From Plantago elongata (Eukaryota > Streptophyta > Magnoliopsida > Lamiales > Plantaginaceae), in NCBI GenBank assembly GCA_036897095.1, contig JAYMSP010000172.1:1-64000 (forward strand): a stretch of 64,000 nucleotides of DNA. Direction: 5' to 3'. Position 1 is the stretch's first letter, and the number at the start of each line of letters is the position of its first letter. The translations under genes were made by a program, and so were the position numbers. Below, in pieces: positions 48,153-58,843 of this stretch. Under the pieces are notes generated by a model. That model made no database searches, had not been told where the DNA came from, and saw nothing but the letters and a program-made list of their open reading frames with translations.

Positions 48153-50247
48153 ACTCTACACAATAAAAACTAACTCTATTATATCAAATTGAACTCAAAT
48201 ATACAGATCAATAGAATGTCATAATCTTGCAGATAATCAAATATCTTTGTGAATATCGGAAACTATCACCGGAACCCTAAGTGTTTGACACACTCGTTCA
48301 CCGATCAGTGTAAATGTGAATAAGATAGTGTAGGAAGAACATGCTCAAGTACCAAAATATTGGATTTGCAAACTTCTAATGAACCGTGCGGAATTGGTTG
48401 TGTTGATTTAGAATTTAAAAGAGATGGCCAAGTGGAAAGGCTTAGTGGTAGACCACACTCAAGAAGAAACAATACACACATTAAACAAATCATATCATAC
48501 AAGTCATAAACATCAAGTTCACTCAAGCAAGGACATTTTGGATTCACAAAATTAGTACTACGAATTGTGCAGCCTGATCACTTAAACTATAAACTTAGTA
48601 CGTATGACGAGTACTTATGATTGGTGAATATCAGCATCGGATTGACTAGAGCAGTCACCTTATTATCTCGTTTTGGAAAAGACGGGGGATATAAGTTACC
48701 AGTTATGCAGGGTTGACCAGTTCAACAATGAACAAGTTGCAGGGTGGGTTTTGTTTGTCTTGCAGAGAGAATTAAAACTCTGAGAAGGAAGGTTGCTTAA
48801 AATCCCTGCAACAATGACATCTCATTCTATACCACATTCAAATAAGATGGCCTGTTTCACATACTATCATCACAAGTCTTCACACAGAAATAATACTAGT
48901 ATAAAAGCTGTAGGTCCCTCTCAATCTGGATTAGAGGATTTTACACGCTACTGTGCTTGCTGCTGTCTATTGTCACAGCACAGGCATAAGTTTTCATGCA
49001 CACACATATTTATCACAAGTTGTTTGATCAACATTCTCATCATCATATCCATATCTTTTATCTCATATCTCAAACTCTTGTCATCACTCATGATACAAGT
49101 AGTACATTGTAGCTGCAAAATGAGAAGCAATCAAAGAGATGGCGTCTAAATGAACTACTTGTCCCTGTCTCTCCTAGGTGAACTTATTATAGCCGCTTCT
49201 TGTATTTTACTCGTCTATAAGGAATCCCCTGTATCAATCAAGGGTGGGTTTAAAAAGCCTTAAGCAGCTTCTATAAGCACCTAAGATGGTAAATACGCCC
49301 CGGACCAATAAAAAGAATGAAGTAGGAAACGTAAACTCTAAATCAGCTTAACAACTAACAAGCCAACAGATATCACATACTGTGCTTATAGTGAGATTCA
49401 GTAAGCTGTTTATGTAAGAATGTCTCTGGATAGAACATTACCAGATGCAACTAACCGTCAATATCCTAAATAAGTCCAGAATCCAGACTGCATCTCGATA
49501 AATGTTGCAAAGTGAAGTTATATAGATTCTGTTTTACCCTAGAGGTGTTAGGGACTTAGGGTCGTCTTTAACTTCATGTGAAGTCATTGGGATTGTTAGC
49601 ACTTCAGATAAGATATGCTGAAACAGTATTAGCTCCATAAAACATTAAGAGACAGAGAAAAGAACAAAAGCTAACAATTTCCAGATCAGTAACTAGAGAT
49701 ATGAAGTTATATAAGATATCCTCAACTTGTTATCAATCTTCAGAACAAGAAAGGGACTGATACAGATTTTCAACGTTCAGTAGTTATCGGGTAGTAACTC
49801 TATCATCACCAAAATGTATCACATCATTAGATAGGGCCAGAATCGCTATTCATTTGTATGGCCGAGAGGACACCATGTAACAAGAAGATTCAACTAAATC
49901 CTAAAATATCAAGCAAGATTCCAACTGATGGACCATTCTTTTTACCTGAAATCTTAGTGGTCAAAATACAAAAGGATAACATAAATCCTAAAAACATGAA
50001 ACCAATTACAATAAAAAGGAAAATGCAAGTTACTTCCTACAGGATGGTCAAAACTCACTCAACTCAAATCCAGAAGTACTTGTAGACACTTTAGACACAT
50101 GAACTATTATGTAGTGCAAGAAAGTAATTTGAAGTGAAAGTATATCTGGTTGTGACATAGTAATAACTGTAAGTTTGTAACTATTTGAATAAAACAAGAT
50201 TATACTGAAGTTATATGAAGAGATTCATACTTCCCAAGTCAGGTAAG

Positions 50248-51461
50248 TTACAAACGTACAGGTACTGCAACAATAAACAGTGGAGGCTGTGATAAGGGAT
50301 GGTCCCAATCAAACTTGTTCAAACCTGCAAATATAGAAAGATAGGGTAGGGACAGATGAGTCTCATGAAATACAGCAAACGCCAAGCTGTCTATTGGAGG
50401 CATGCGAATATAGATCAGGTTTCTACGTCGAAAGAAGATTATGCTTGTTTAGTGTTCTTTACCCTTTTCAGCTAGCCTATTATGCTTTAGTCTCCATTGC
50501 AGCATCCGTTCCACCTCTAGAGCATGATGTTTCGGCAGGGGGCTGCTCCGAACAAGCCCTTAGAATAGACTCGTTCTGTGAAGGAAATACTCTTATTTAT
50601 TAGATATCTGGTGATAATAGCATAAAAAGATTCATAACAAGACATTGATGTTCCTATAAAATTTAGTCAGGTTTTCCAAACAGGATTTAGCAGATTCTGG
50701 TTATAACAACTCGTTTTGCCCTCTGATGTAGTTTTTGTCCTTAATAGGATTGATTATTTGACAATGGTAACCATATGTTGTTACATCTGTTGGTTATGAC
50801 TTATGACATATGAGTGTTCTTGGTACCGTTGCATATCTTTTAGAATGAGTTTCGATCAATTTTGACATTAGCAAAACCAATTACGTATGTGAATGATAAT
50901 TGATTCGAAAGTTGTAAGCTTGGGGAGCTTGGTTAAGATTAAAAACAGGTAGGGGTCTTCCACCATCACGTCGCTTGATATAGGTGCACGGTACGTTTCT
51001 GCTAATAGCGAAAACCAATGCTTCTTGCAATCATTTCACTGCTTTCATCAAAACCCAGGGCTTACTATTTTCATGCTAGTTATCATTCCCACTGAGAACT
51101 TGGTTCCTGGAAATGCCATAAATTGAAAATTGCTGAAACAACCATTAATTGATATCCAAGATAGATAGTCCTTCACATAATCACGTTAACAATCAGTACC
51201 ATTCCCAACTCCTCCAAGTAGTAAAAACGAAATGAAAATCACCCATACACAGCACCAAAGTCATCCAATGCAAGTCCATAAATGAATGTGTCAGTGCAGG
51301 AAAGTGAACATAAAGAATAGGCAACATAAACTCAGTGAAGCATTATGACAAACAGCTGGTGGGTTGACAATAATACCTGCCGGAATCTTGACGTTGAATT
51401 TGCGAGTTTTAGATAGTTTGATGCGCTTCCAACAAGGCCTCAAGTACTCTTCATCCCCCAT
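50248..51461 (-). CDS. Small unrecognised protein gene, two exons
   Basis: A probable small protein gene too short to show as a long open frame. Exon 1 is 51377-51461 (start codon at 51461), with donor GCAG|GTATTA. Exon 2 is 50248-50324, with acceptor TTTGCAG|GT. The phases match and the join makes a Gly codon. The 53-residue product begins MGDEEYLRPCWKRIKLSKTR, continues with a basic KFNVKIPAG stretch, then FDWDHPLSQPP and a short hydrophobic LFIVAVP segment before the stop. An alternative splice at 50260 to an exon at 49901-49945 would replace the last three residues with a 14-residue tail. I do not recognise the family. The Trp-rich, coherent reading across a ~1-kb intron argues for a real gene, but expression evidence is lacking. 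Confidence 0.55.
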
Positions 51462-52649
51462 AAGAGGAAATTTTACCGTTACATTGAAAAATTACTTTAA
51501 ACATGTATCGATTAGCAATACTATATAACTAAATTACAACATTGTACTAAGTTATCTTCAACAATTATTATCAGAATTGAACTCAAGTATAATATAATAA
51601 ATATACTGAATTAAACAAAGTGTAATATATAAAATATATAATTCAATTAAATAGAACTGAATAAAAATTCGAATTTATAAAAGGAGGTGAGATATAGTCA
51701 TTTATATACTTGTATAATTTCAACCTCTTTTCGTAAATCATTGTGAAAATTTAATATGAAATGGAGATCGTGTAAATTTAAATTCAAATGGACGTGAAAT
51801 TTTAACCCACATAGTATGATACTATATCTATGATATAATTCCATATCATAGCGGTAAGAACAAAGCCTAATTAATTTGGGATCCCAATTAATATTGAGTC
51901 TGATCGCACTCGTGTTTATACAGGAACGGATGCATGCCCAATACTGAAACAGTGGAAAAAGCCTAACCTGTTGAGCCCGCCCATCTATTTGTTGAGTTCC
52001 TGGAGACATACAGGCCCTTTTCTCATAATTTTGGGCCTCTTGTTTCTTAAGAATGGACGGATATGCCATATTGCCATATATGCAGCTGAGTTGAAACTTG
52101 AAAGTCATGGACTATGCAACCTTTAATATCACCTAATTATGTTACTAGGTAACTCCATAAAGATTATAAAAAAAGTATAAAAACGGCCACTCTATACGAT
52201 GGGTTTATAAATAAAACTTGTTTGTTAAAATCATTATAAATAAGTTTATTTTATTTTATTTTCCCTTAATTCCTTTCTTGTTTTTCCATTATACCTTCAT
52301 TCTTTCTTCTAGGTTCAACACGTTTATTTCTCCAGCACCAGTACACTACGCTTGTTTCTCTCTTCTTTTTATTTTTCTATCAATTTATACTCTCTTCTTC
52401 CTCCAACAAGCTTTATTCCTCATCTCTCTTTGATATTTTCACCATTTTCTTCTCGTTTTTCACCATGGATTTAAAAAAAAAAACTTGTTCTGATTTGATT
52501 TTTCGATGTGGAAGAAGAGGAAATGCCTGGACAATGCGGCGTTACTCGAGACTAGAGCTTTTTTTAATGAATTTTGTATAGATAATTACTGTAGAATATA
52601 AGTTACAGGTAAATTTTGATTAGTTTCATACCTATCTTTGTTGATTTTA

Positions 52650-53590
52650 TGCTTGTTAGTTTTAAAAAGTTAATTTTATTGTATAAAAAGTTAGTTTCAC
52701 AAATATTCAAATATGTTTGTATTAATTTCATAAAGCATTAGTTTCATGGATATAAATATTAGTTTCATTAATTTCAAAGCAATTCATGCTAGTTTAGAAG
52801 CATAAATGTTAGTTTCCCTAATTTCATACCAAGTCAAACAAATTTCAAGAGTATAAAAGTTGATTTCACAAACATAACAGTTAGTTTTAAACGTGTCCGT
52901 ACTAGTTTCAGGATTTTTATGGTTTTGAAACTAGCTTTTGTGAACATGAAACCAGAATTTGTAAACGTGGAACCAGTTTTTTTGGTGTTGAAACTAAAAT
53001 AAGAAATCTTAAACTAGTATATAGTCACTTGAAAACTAACTTCAATTCACATTAAACTAATAAAATTAATGTTTGTTGTGTGATGGAACATGAAACCAAT
53101 ATTTTTTAGTTGATGAAACTAACATTAATGAATATGAAACTAACTATGAGTCCCTGAAACTAGCTTAATGAACCTGAAACTAACTTTATCAAACGTAAAA
53201 TTAAAATTGAAGAACATGAAACTAACTTCTGAGTTTTTAAAATCACTTGAGTGAACCTGAAACTAATACTATTTATGCTGAAACTAATATAAAAAGTCTT
53301 GAAATTAGTATAAATGCACCTTAAACTAACTTCAATTCACATGAAACTAATTAAACCAATATTTGTTTTGTGATGAAACCTGAAACCAGCATTTCTAGTT
53401 GTAGAAATTAACATTAATGAATATGAAATGAAACTAGCTTAATGAACCTGAAACTAACTTTATCGAACATAAAACTAAATTGATGAACATGAAACTAACT
53501 TCTAAGTTTTTTAAACTACTTGAGTGAACCTGAAACTAATACTATTTATACTGAAACTAACATACTAGATCTTAAAACTAACATTGTAGG
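52650..53590. repeat. GAAACTAAC minisatellite with a strand switch
   Basis: Short words related to TGAAACTAAC recur every ~15-30 bases for more than 900 bp. From about 52650 to 52915 they read GTTAGTTTCA on the plus strand; from about 52925 onward they read TGAAACTAAC. The two orientations meet near 52905-52935 (ACTAGTTTCAGG then TTTTGAAACTAG). Inside the second half a ~290-bp higher-order unit is repeated, with TTCAATTCAC at 53041 and 53331 followed by matching blocks. Confidence 0.85.
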
Positions 53591-53601
53591 CTCGACAACT
53601 G

Positions 53602-53666
53602 CTTAATTAGGGGTTCAGGACGGGTTCAGGACGGTAGTCTTGGACCCGTCCTAAACCCTAATTAAG
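53602..53666. repeat. Long imperfect hairpin
   Basis: CTTAATTAGGGGTTCAGGAC at the left pairs with the complement of CCTAAACCCTAATTAAG at the right, extended by CGGG and CCCG. The stem is about 24 bp with a ~15-base loop. It lies just beyond the minisatellite and may mark the end of the element that carried it. Confidence 0.7.
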
Positions 53667-54299
53667 ATCGTAACTTCCGGAGGGAGAGTAATCAAATTTA
53701 GTGGATTTTTGGGTTCGTCATTTTTTATAGGGTTTTAGAATTTGTGAGAGGCTCGATAGTCGCTTAATTCGAGTTTAGTGAACTTGAAACTAACTTTAGT
53801 GATTCTGACACTAGTTTCAATGGATATGTTAGTTTCAGGATCTAGTCAAGGTAATTTCAGGCTTTCAGGAGTTGGTTACATGCCTACGAATTTCAAATTG
53901 GTTATGTAATTCAATTTAGCGTTCTATTTGAAGTCCATTACCGTAACCGGATTTTAAAATGATTATCAAATCATGCTGAGTTTGTTTTTTAGGTCCACAA
54001 CTAATTAGAACAAAGTGAGGGATCATTTTGTCTAGTTAGAGTGAATTTAGGGTTCAAAAAATTAGAATGGACTTATATATAATTATTTTTAGAAAACCAT
54101 CTTTATATGTAATGGTTATCATTAAATAATTTATATATGTAATTCTCGAAAGATTCTATTAGCGTGTCAACTATCTAATCATATTTGTCCAGTATACCAG
54201 ACTAGACTACTTTGCTACAGAAGATCGGAGTCCGTATTCAAGAAGTGGCTAAAAGAAAAATGATGGAGTAGAGACTATAGAGTTTGCATAAGGATCGTA

Positions 54300-54449
54300 G
54301 GGGCTGTTTGGTATGGGATTAAAATCGGTCCATTTGGCTCGATGAACAGTAATTTGGCCTAAAATACACTTTAAATACCCCTCCATTCCAAACACAATTT
54401 CACCAAAATTCATCCAAATATCCATTCAAATTCTATACCAATCAGCCCC
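54300..54449. mobile_element. Tourist-like MITE
   Basis: A 150-bp element with ends GGGGCTGTTTGGTATGG and CTATACCAATCAGCCCC. GTA flanks both sides (54297-54299 and 54450-54452). It shares its interior (GACTCGATGAACA-like, TAAAATACxxTTTAAATACCCC) with 10374-10515. Confidence 0.8.
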
Positions 54450-54649
54450 GTAATGTGCAGCTTCCTTCGTTTTTTATTATTATTGTTTAAGCCTTTTAAG
54501 AGTAATTTGCAATGAAAAAACTTAACCAATCAAAGTTAAATTGTTATTGTAAAATAACAGAAGAAGTAGATCGAATTAATATTAAAAATTATCGTACACG
54601 TTAGTACATCGAAGAGGTAGTAGTGACCAACGAATAGACCGGTAGTCTT

Positions 54650-55035
54650 GATCCAAACACGAAACCCAATCCGAACTCGAAAGTAGATCTGAAATTATCA
54701 CATTCGCCATATTCAAAAATGACTCGAGACCCAATCCGAATTCGAAAATGACCCAAAATTGCCATACACGAAACACGAATTGACCCAATTATATTTATAT
54801 GAATAGACTCGATCTAAAATGACCCAAATTAGAATTGACCTGAAACCAACCGACCCGAAATAACCCGAGAGAATTAGCTCGAATCCAAATTAACCCAAAT
54901 CATCTAGTCCGAGATGACCCGAATTAGAATTGACCAGAATCATTTGGTCCGAAACGACTCGAATTAGAATTGACCCGAATCATCCGACGCGTACTCAAAC
55001 GATTTGAAACGGTCCGAATTAGATTTAACGCGAAA
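54650..55035 (+). repeat. GACCCGAA-word array 1
   Basis: A diffuse tandem run of words such as AATTGACCCGAATCATC, GAATTAGAATTGACC and GTCCGAAACGACTCG, spaced about 10-25 bases apart. No fixed period was found. Confidence 0.7.
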
Positions 55036-55875
55036 TCACAAGTATCACAATGCGTTCTATTACTAGAGAGCACCGTTTAAAACATGAACATCTTATTACT
55101 TGTTGATGTAAAGAGAATAAACTAAAGTTATTGTATGTAATCTAGATTTTTTATTGTATTTTAGGAAAGTTCGTTGGACATGAAGTATCTCTTTTATTAT
55201 ATCTCATATAATTTTATCTACAAAAATTAAAAAAATATTTTGAACATATTTTTGAATTCACCTCGATAAGAAGATTCCATATACATTAATCTTGAACGCT
55301 ACTATTATAAAACTAGAATGATCGCAACATGTTACGAATGATTTTTTTTTTTCACTTAATTTTTTAATCTTCTAAAAAGGATGACTTTTAAAGTTTATCC
55401 AACAAACTTAAACCTTTTAGTACTCTACTTAAAAAAATTAAAAATAAATGTAGGTGTGATTTAATTGCATATAAGTTCATCAAAAAGTTAAGTCATATTA
55501 GACGTTCTCCATTTACAAGTATAATTTTGTATCATCTGTCAATTGTTTGAATATGACTTTAAACTCCCCATAAATCATTGAATAATTCACTTGCAGAAAC
55601 ATTATATTCATTAACAGGCCTTAGATAAAAATACAATATAAGAAGAAATACAATTAGTAAACTAAAAAGGACTACAAAGATGATATTCTGGTACATTTCC
55701 CTCAAGCATATTGCATAGTAAGTAGCATACTAATTACATCCCCATGTTCTTTGTCAGTAACAAAACTCTAATTAGAGAAGGATTTTACAAGTTAGAAGTT
55801 AGAACAAAAAAACTTTTAACAGTAACAAAGATTGTATAGTATATTAAAAATGTGCATTGCATAAAACTACCTTAA

Positions 55876-56247
55876 TATTCGACCTGAAACAATCTGAAAT
55901 ATTTTAGTTCGAAAAACGACCCAAATCTGAAAATATTTGACCCGAAACAATACGAACTTTTTAAATCTGAAATGACCCACACCCGAATAACACCTAAATC
56001 CGAAAATAGTCGACCCGAAATGATCAGATTTTTTTAATCCGAAAGGACCCAAATTCAAATAACCTGAAGTGTCAGGATGTGAAGTGACCCGACCCGACAC
56101 GATTCGAAATGATCTGATCTAAAGCGACTCGAAATATCAATAACCCAAAACGACCCAGACCGATCATCATCCGAACCAGATCCAATTCAAAAAATGACCC
56201 GAAATAAAAGTCAAACGAAAATGATCCGATCCAAATGACCCGATTGC
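55876..56247 (+). repeat. GACCCGAA-word array 2
   Basis: Same word family as 54650-55035, here TTTGACCCGAAACAAT, TCGACCCGAAATGATC and GTGACCCGACCCGACACG. It is separated from array 1 by ~840 bp of ordinary AT-rich sequence. Confidence 0.7.
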
Positions 56248-57324
56248 CAGTCCACATACGAATGCGGATATGAGGAGGTTGAGGATAACATGGAATTTAA
56301 GCAGGCAAGTGTGTACTTGCACATACGTGGTCTTCTCGTGGCTCTCTGTTGTGCTTTTGCCAAGTAGCCATTATTCCCTCGTGGCATTTTTCTGGAATTT
56401 ATTGCTTCACCTTCTCTATACATAGATGCTCTTTTCCGATTAACAAAAATATTTGTCAACTTTTCAGCCATATCTAGCTACTCTTTCTATTTATAAACAG
56501 GAACACTCAACTTCTACCTGCAGGTACCCTTTCATAATCAGATGGTGGGTACTTTGGACGCACAAAGAATGGTACCATCTCTAGACGTGATCTGTATATA
56601 GAGATGGTGCCACGCTGTGTGCGACTGAAACTCCCCTCCTCCCATAAGCCTTTCTTCACAGTGAAGGATTGGGTTCGTTCCGGTGTATGTACGATTATAG
56701 CTAGATATTTAATTCTAAACTCTACTCGATTAATTCGTCGTTTGTTACAAGAAGATGTTTTACTACTCTTTAAAAATTTAAGTAATTATAAGATACGTGT
56801 ATTATTCTGTACTTTTTTTAATGTCATACTTAAGATGTATGGATGGATTTCTAGTCAAGTTTATTTGTATTATATGCTTAATCCTCTTCATGCTTAACCA
56901 GATTGATGTGTTGAACCTTCCCCTTTCAAAACGAGTCTTTAAATGACATAGTGTAAAAAGCGTGTTACATATTCTATAGACCAAGTCCTATTCTTCTATT
57001 CGATCTTTTTGTAGAAAAAGTGTTCTCTTCATTCTCTTTTGCTTGACTTTTTTCGTCTCTTGATTCAAAGGTCATGGTCAAATTTCCATTTTTTTATTGC
57101 TAATTTGCTAGTAGTATTTTCGCATTTAATTCCCAACGCTTCTTTATTTTTCAGTTCATTTAGAAGATGAGATTTTGTTTGACTTTCTATATATGCATGT
57201 ATGCGTGATTCTGAGTAGTAACAGCATTATGTTAATATTTGGACAAATATATATGCTGGTTCAGTTTTTACTTCTTTTTATAATACATACATTAATTTTA
57301 ATTTTAACTAACGATAATACATTT

Positions 57325-57385
57325 TACCTCCAATTAATAAATCAGAGGTTCGAGTCACCTTAACTATCATTAAAAAATGAAAAAA
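57325..57385 (+). repeat. SINE 3' fragment
   Basis: TTTTACCTCCAATTAATAAA followed by CAGAGGTTCGAGTCACC and an A-rich tail matches the latter half of the SINEs at 21075 and 63171. The A-box part is missing. Confidence 0.5.
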
Positions 57386-58843
57386 TAAATAAATTTAATC
57401 TTGTGAATAAATCTCTAACGATAATGACAGACAATTGAACTATATGGATTCATATAACTGTTCAAAACTTGAAATAAGACTCTTCAGGAGTGAACTTTTA
57501 AGAAGAGTATGGCTCCGTTCCTTTCGAATACAATTATCTGAATTAAATTGTAGTATAATATATAACTAAATAACACTAAATGGATCCGAATTTAATTGAT
57601 ATTAATCAACTCAAGTTCAGTTTCAAAATTAATACCAAACATTATGAGATTTTGTCCTGTTTCGACTATTGGAGTCGGAGATGGTTAATGTGATTAAATT
57701 CGATCTTTCGTATGATATCGTATATTCATAATAATAAATCAGCATAACATCTTAGTTACAAACCAGTTCGCGAGGCACTGCTCCAGTGTATGATATCCGA
57801 CATCCGGCCACAAGATTTACTTAAAAATACAAAATATATATCGGGAGGCCGATAGGACTACATACTTCCTCTTCAAACTCGACAACGAAGGCTTCAATGA
57901 TGAAGTAGTTTGCACATATCCTACAACTCTGCACGTCTCACTTAATATTAGGATCTGGTCTTTTGCGCTTACATTGTGTTTGTCGTACCTTTATCGAGAC
58001 GTATGTAAAACACCAACTCATTCAGTTCGATGTCCTCTTGACAAAACTCTATACAATATTTTCTAGTATGTAATAAAATAACTACCTACAAAAATAATGT
58101 TTCATTATTAAGTCACATGTTTTTTTAAAGGTGGTGCAATACGAGGACTTTCCAGGGATCACCCAACCTAGTATTATCGTCAAAACACGCTTAACTTCAA
58201 AGTTATAATGAAATTCGGTGCATTTAAATTGGTATGACCGAACCCTATTAAATCACATGTTAACTCATGCATTTAATGCAATGTTGATACATCTAAATTT
58301 AAAACACAAGTCTAAACACATGTCGCTAAACATATTCTTTTGTTGCTTATCTTGTATCTTGAAATTAATGTTTATCATACTATTTATTACTTTTTCAGTC
58401 CTATTAAGTAGGTTTACTATTTTTTCAAAATATAAATAAAGTGAATTTTTTTAAATTTATTTTCATAATACAATTTCATTATAAGTAGGTTCAAAATACA
58501 CTTTATTTACTTTTACAATGCAATTTTATAATTTTTTCCATATAAATAAGATGGGAGTAAGTAAAGTAATCTATAATTAAAGTTTGTCACAAAAGTCAAA
58601 TTTATAATTGGAAAGTATACTACTTTACAAGTAAAAATTAGTTTTTGTAACAAACACAGAAACACACAGGTTTGACATGAGAAGAATGGCGACTAGACCT
58701 TCATTCATTCATTCATCTCTAGCCCAAATTAAACTCTAACAAATTATTCTGATCCTTCCACATTTCTTCTCTCTAGATTTGATCTAGGTTTTTACCTTCA
58801 CACACACTTACGCTTCCATTTTAGGGAAAATTGAGCTCAAAAG

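Larger units (their letters stand above)
42480..50247. other. Large intergenic region after the NAC gene
   Basis: The first ~200 bases look like the NAC 3' UTR. No further gene is supported up to the small minus-strand gene. Contents include an isolated Stowaway-like end (GGACGGAGGGAG at 43083), an 80-bp direct duplication (44354-44430 and 44609-44685), a TRIM fossil (45129-45724), a Stowaway MITE (46712-46962) and two GTGTTCTCTT MITEs (47218-47373, 47990-48152). From about 48.2 kb the sequence becomes less repetitive and may contain 3' parts of the minus-strand gene, including a possible third exon at 49901-49945. Confidence 0.5.
51462..58843. other. Large intergenic region, satellite-like in the middle
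   Basis: No gene is supported. Contents are the GAAACTAAC minisatellite (52650-53590), a hairpin (53602-53666), a Tourist-like MITE (54300-54449), two GACCCGAA-word arrays (54650-55035, 55876-56247) and a SINE fragment (57325-57385). The minus-strand frame at 56211-56471 gives an 86-residue product unlike anything I recognise and is not annotated. The last ~150 bases before 58844 look like the leader of the next gene (TTCTTCTCTCTAG). Confidence 0.55.

Noticed and set aside
49858-50085. Plus-strand 75-codon Lys/Pro-rich frame
   Set aside because: It lies opposite the possible third exon of the minus-strand small gene and has no independent support.
53602-53666. Hairpin considered as a microRNA precursor
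   Set aside because: No match to a miRNA family known to me and it borders a satellite, so a repeat terminus is the likelier reading.
56211-56471. Minus-strand 86-codon frame with a basic, Cys-containing middle and a TATA-like TTATAAATAG about 20-30 bases upstream
   Set aside because: The TATA-like site is too close to leave a leader, part of the frame overlaps the GACCCGAA array, and I do not recognise the protein. Worth a homology search but not supported here.
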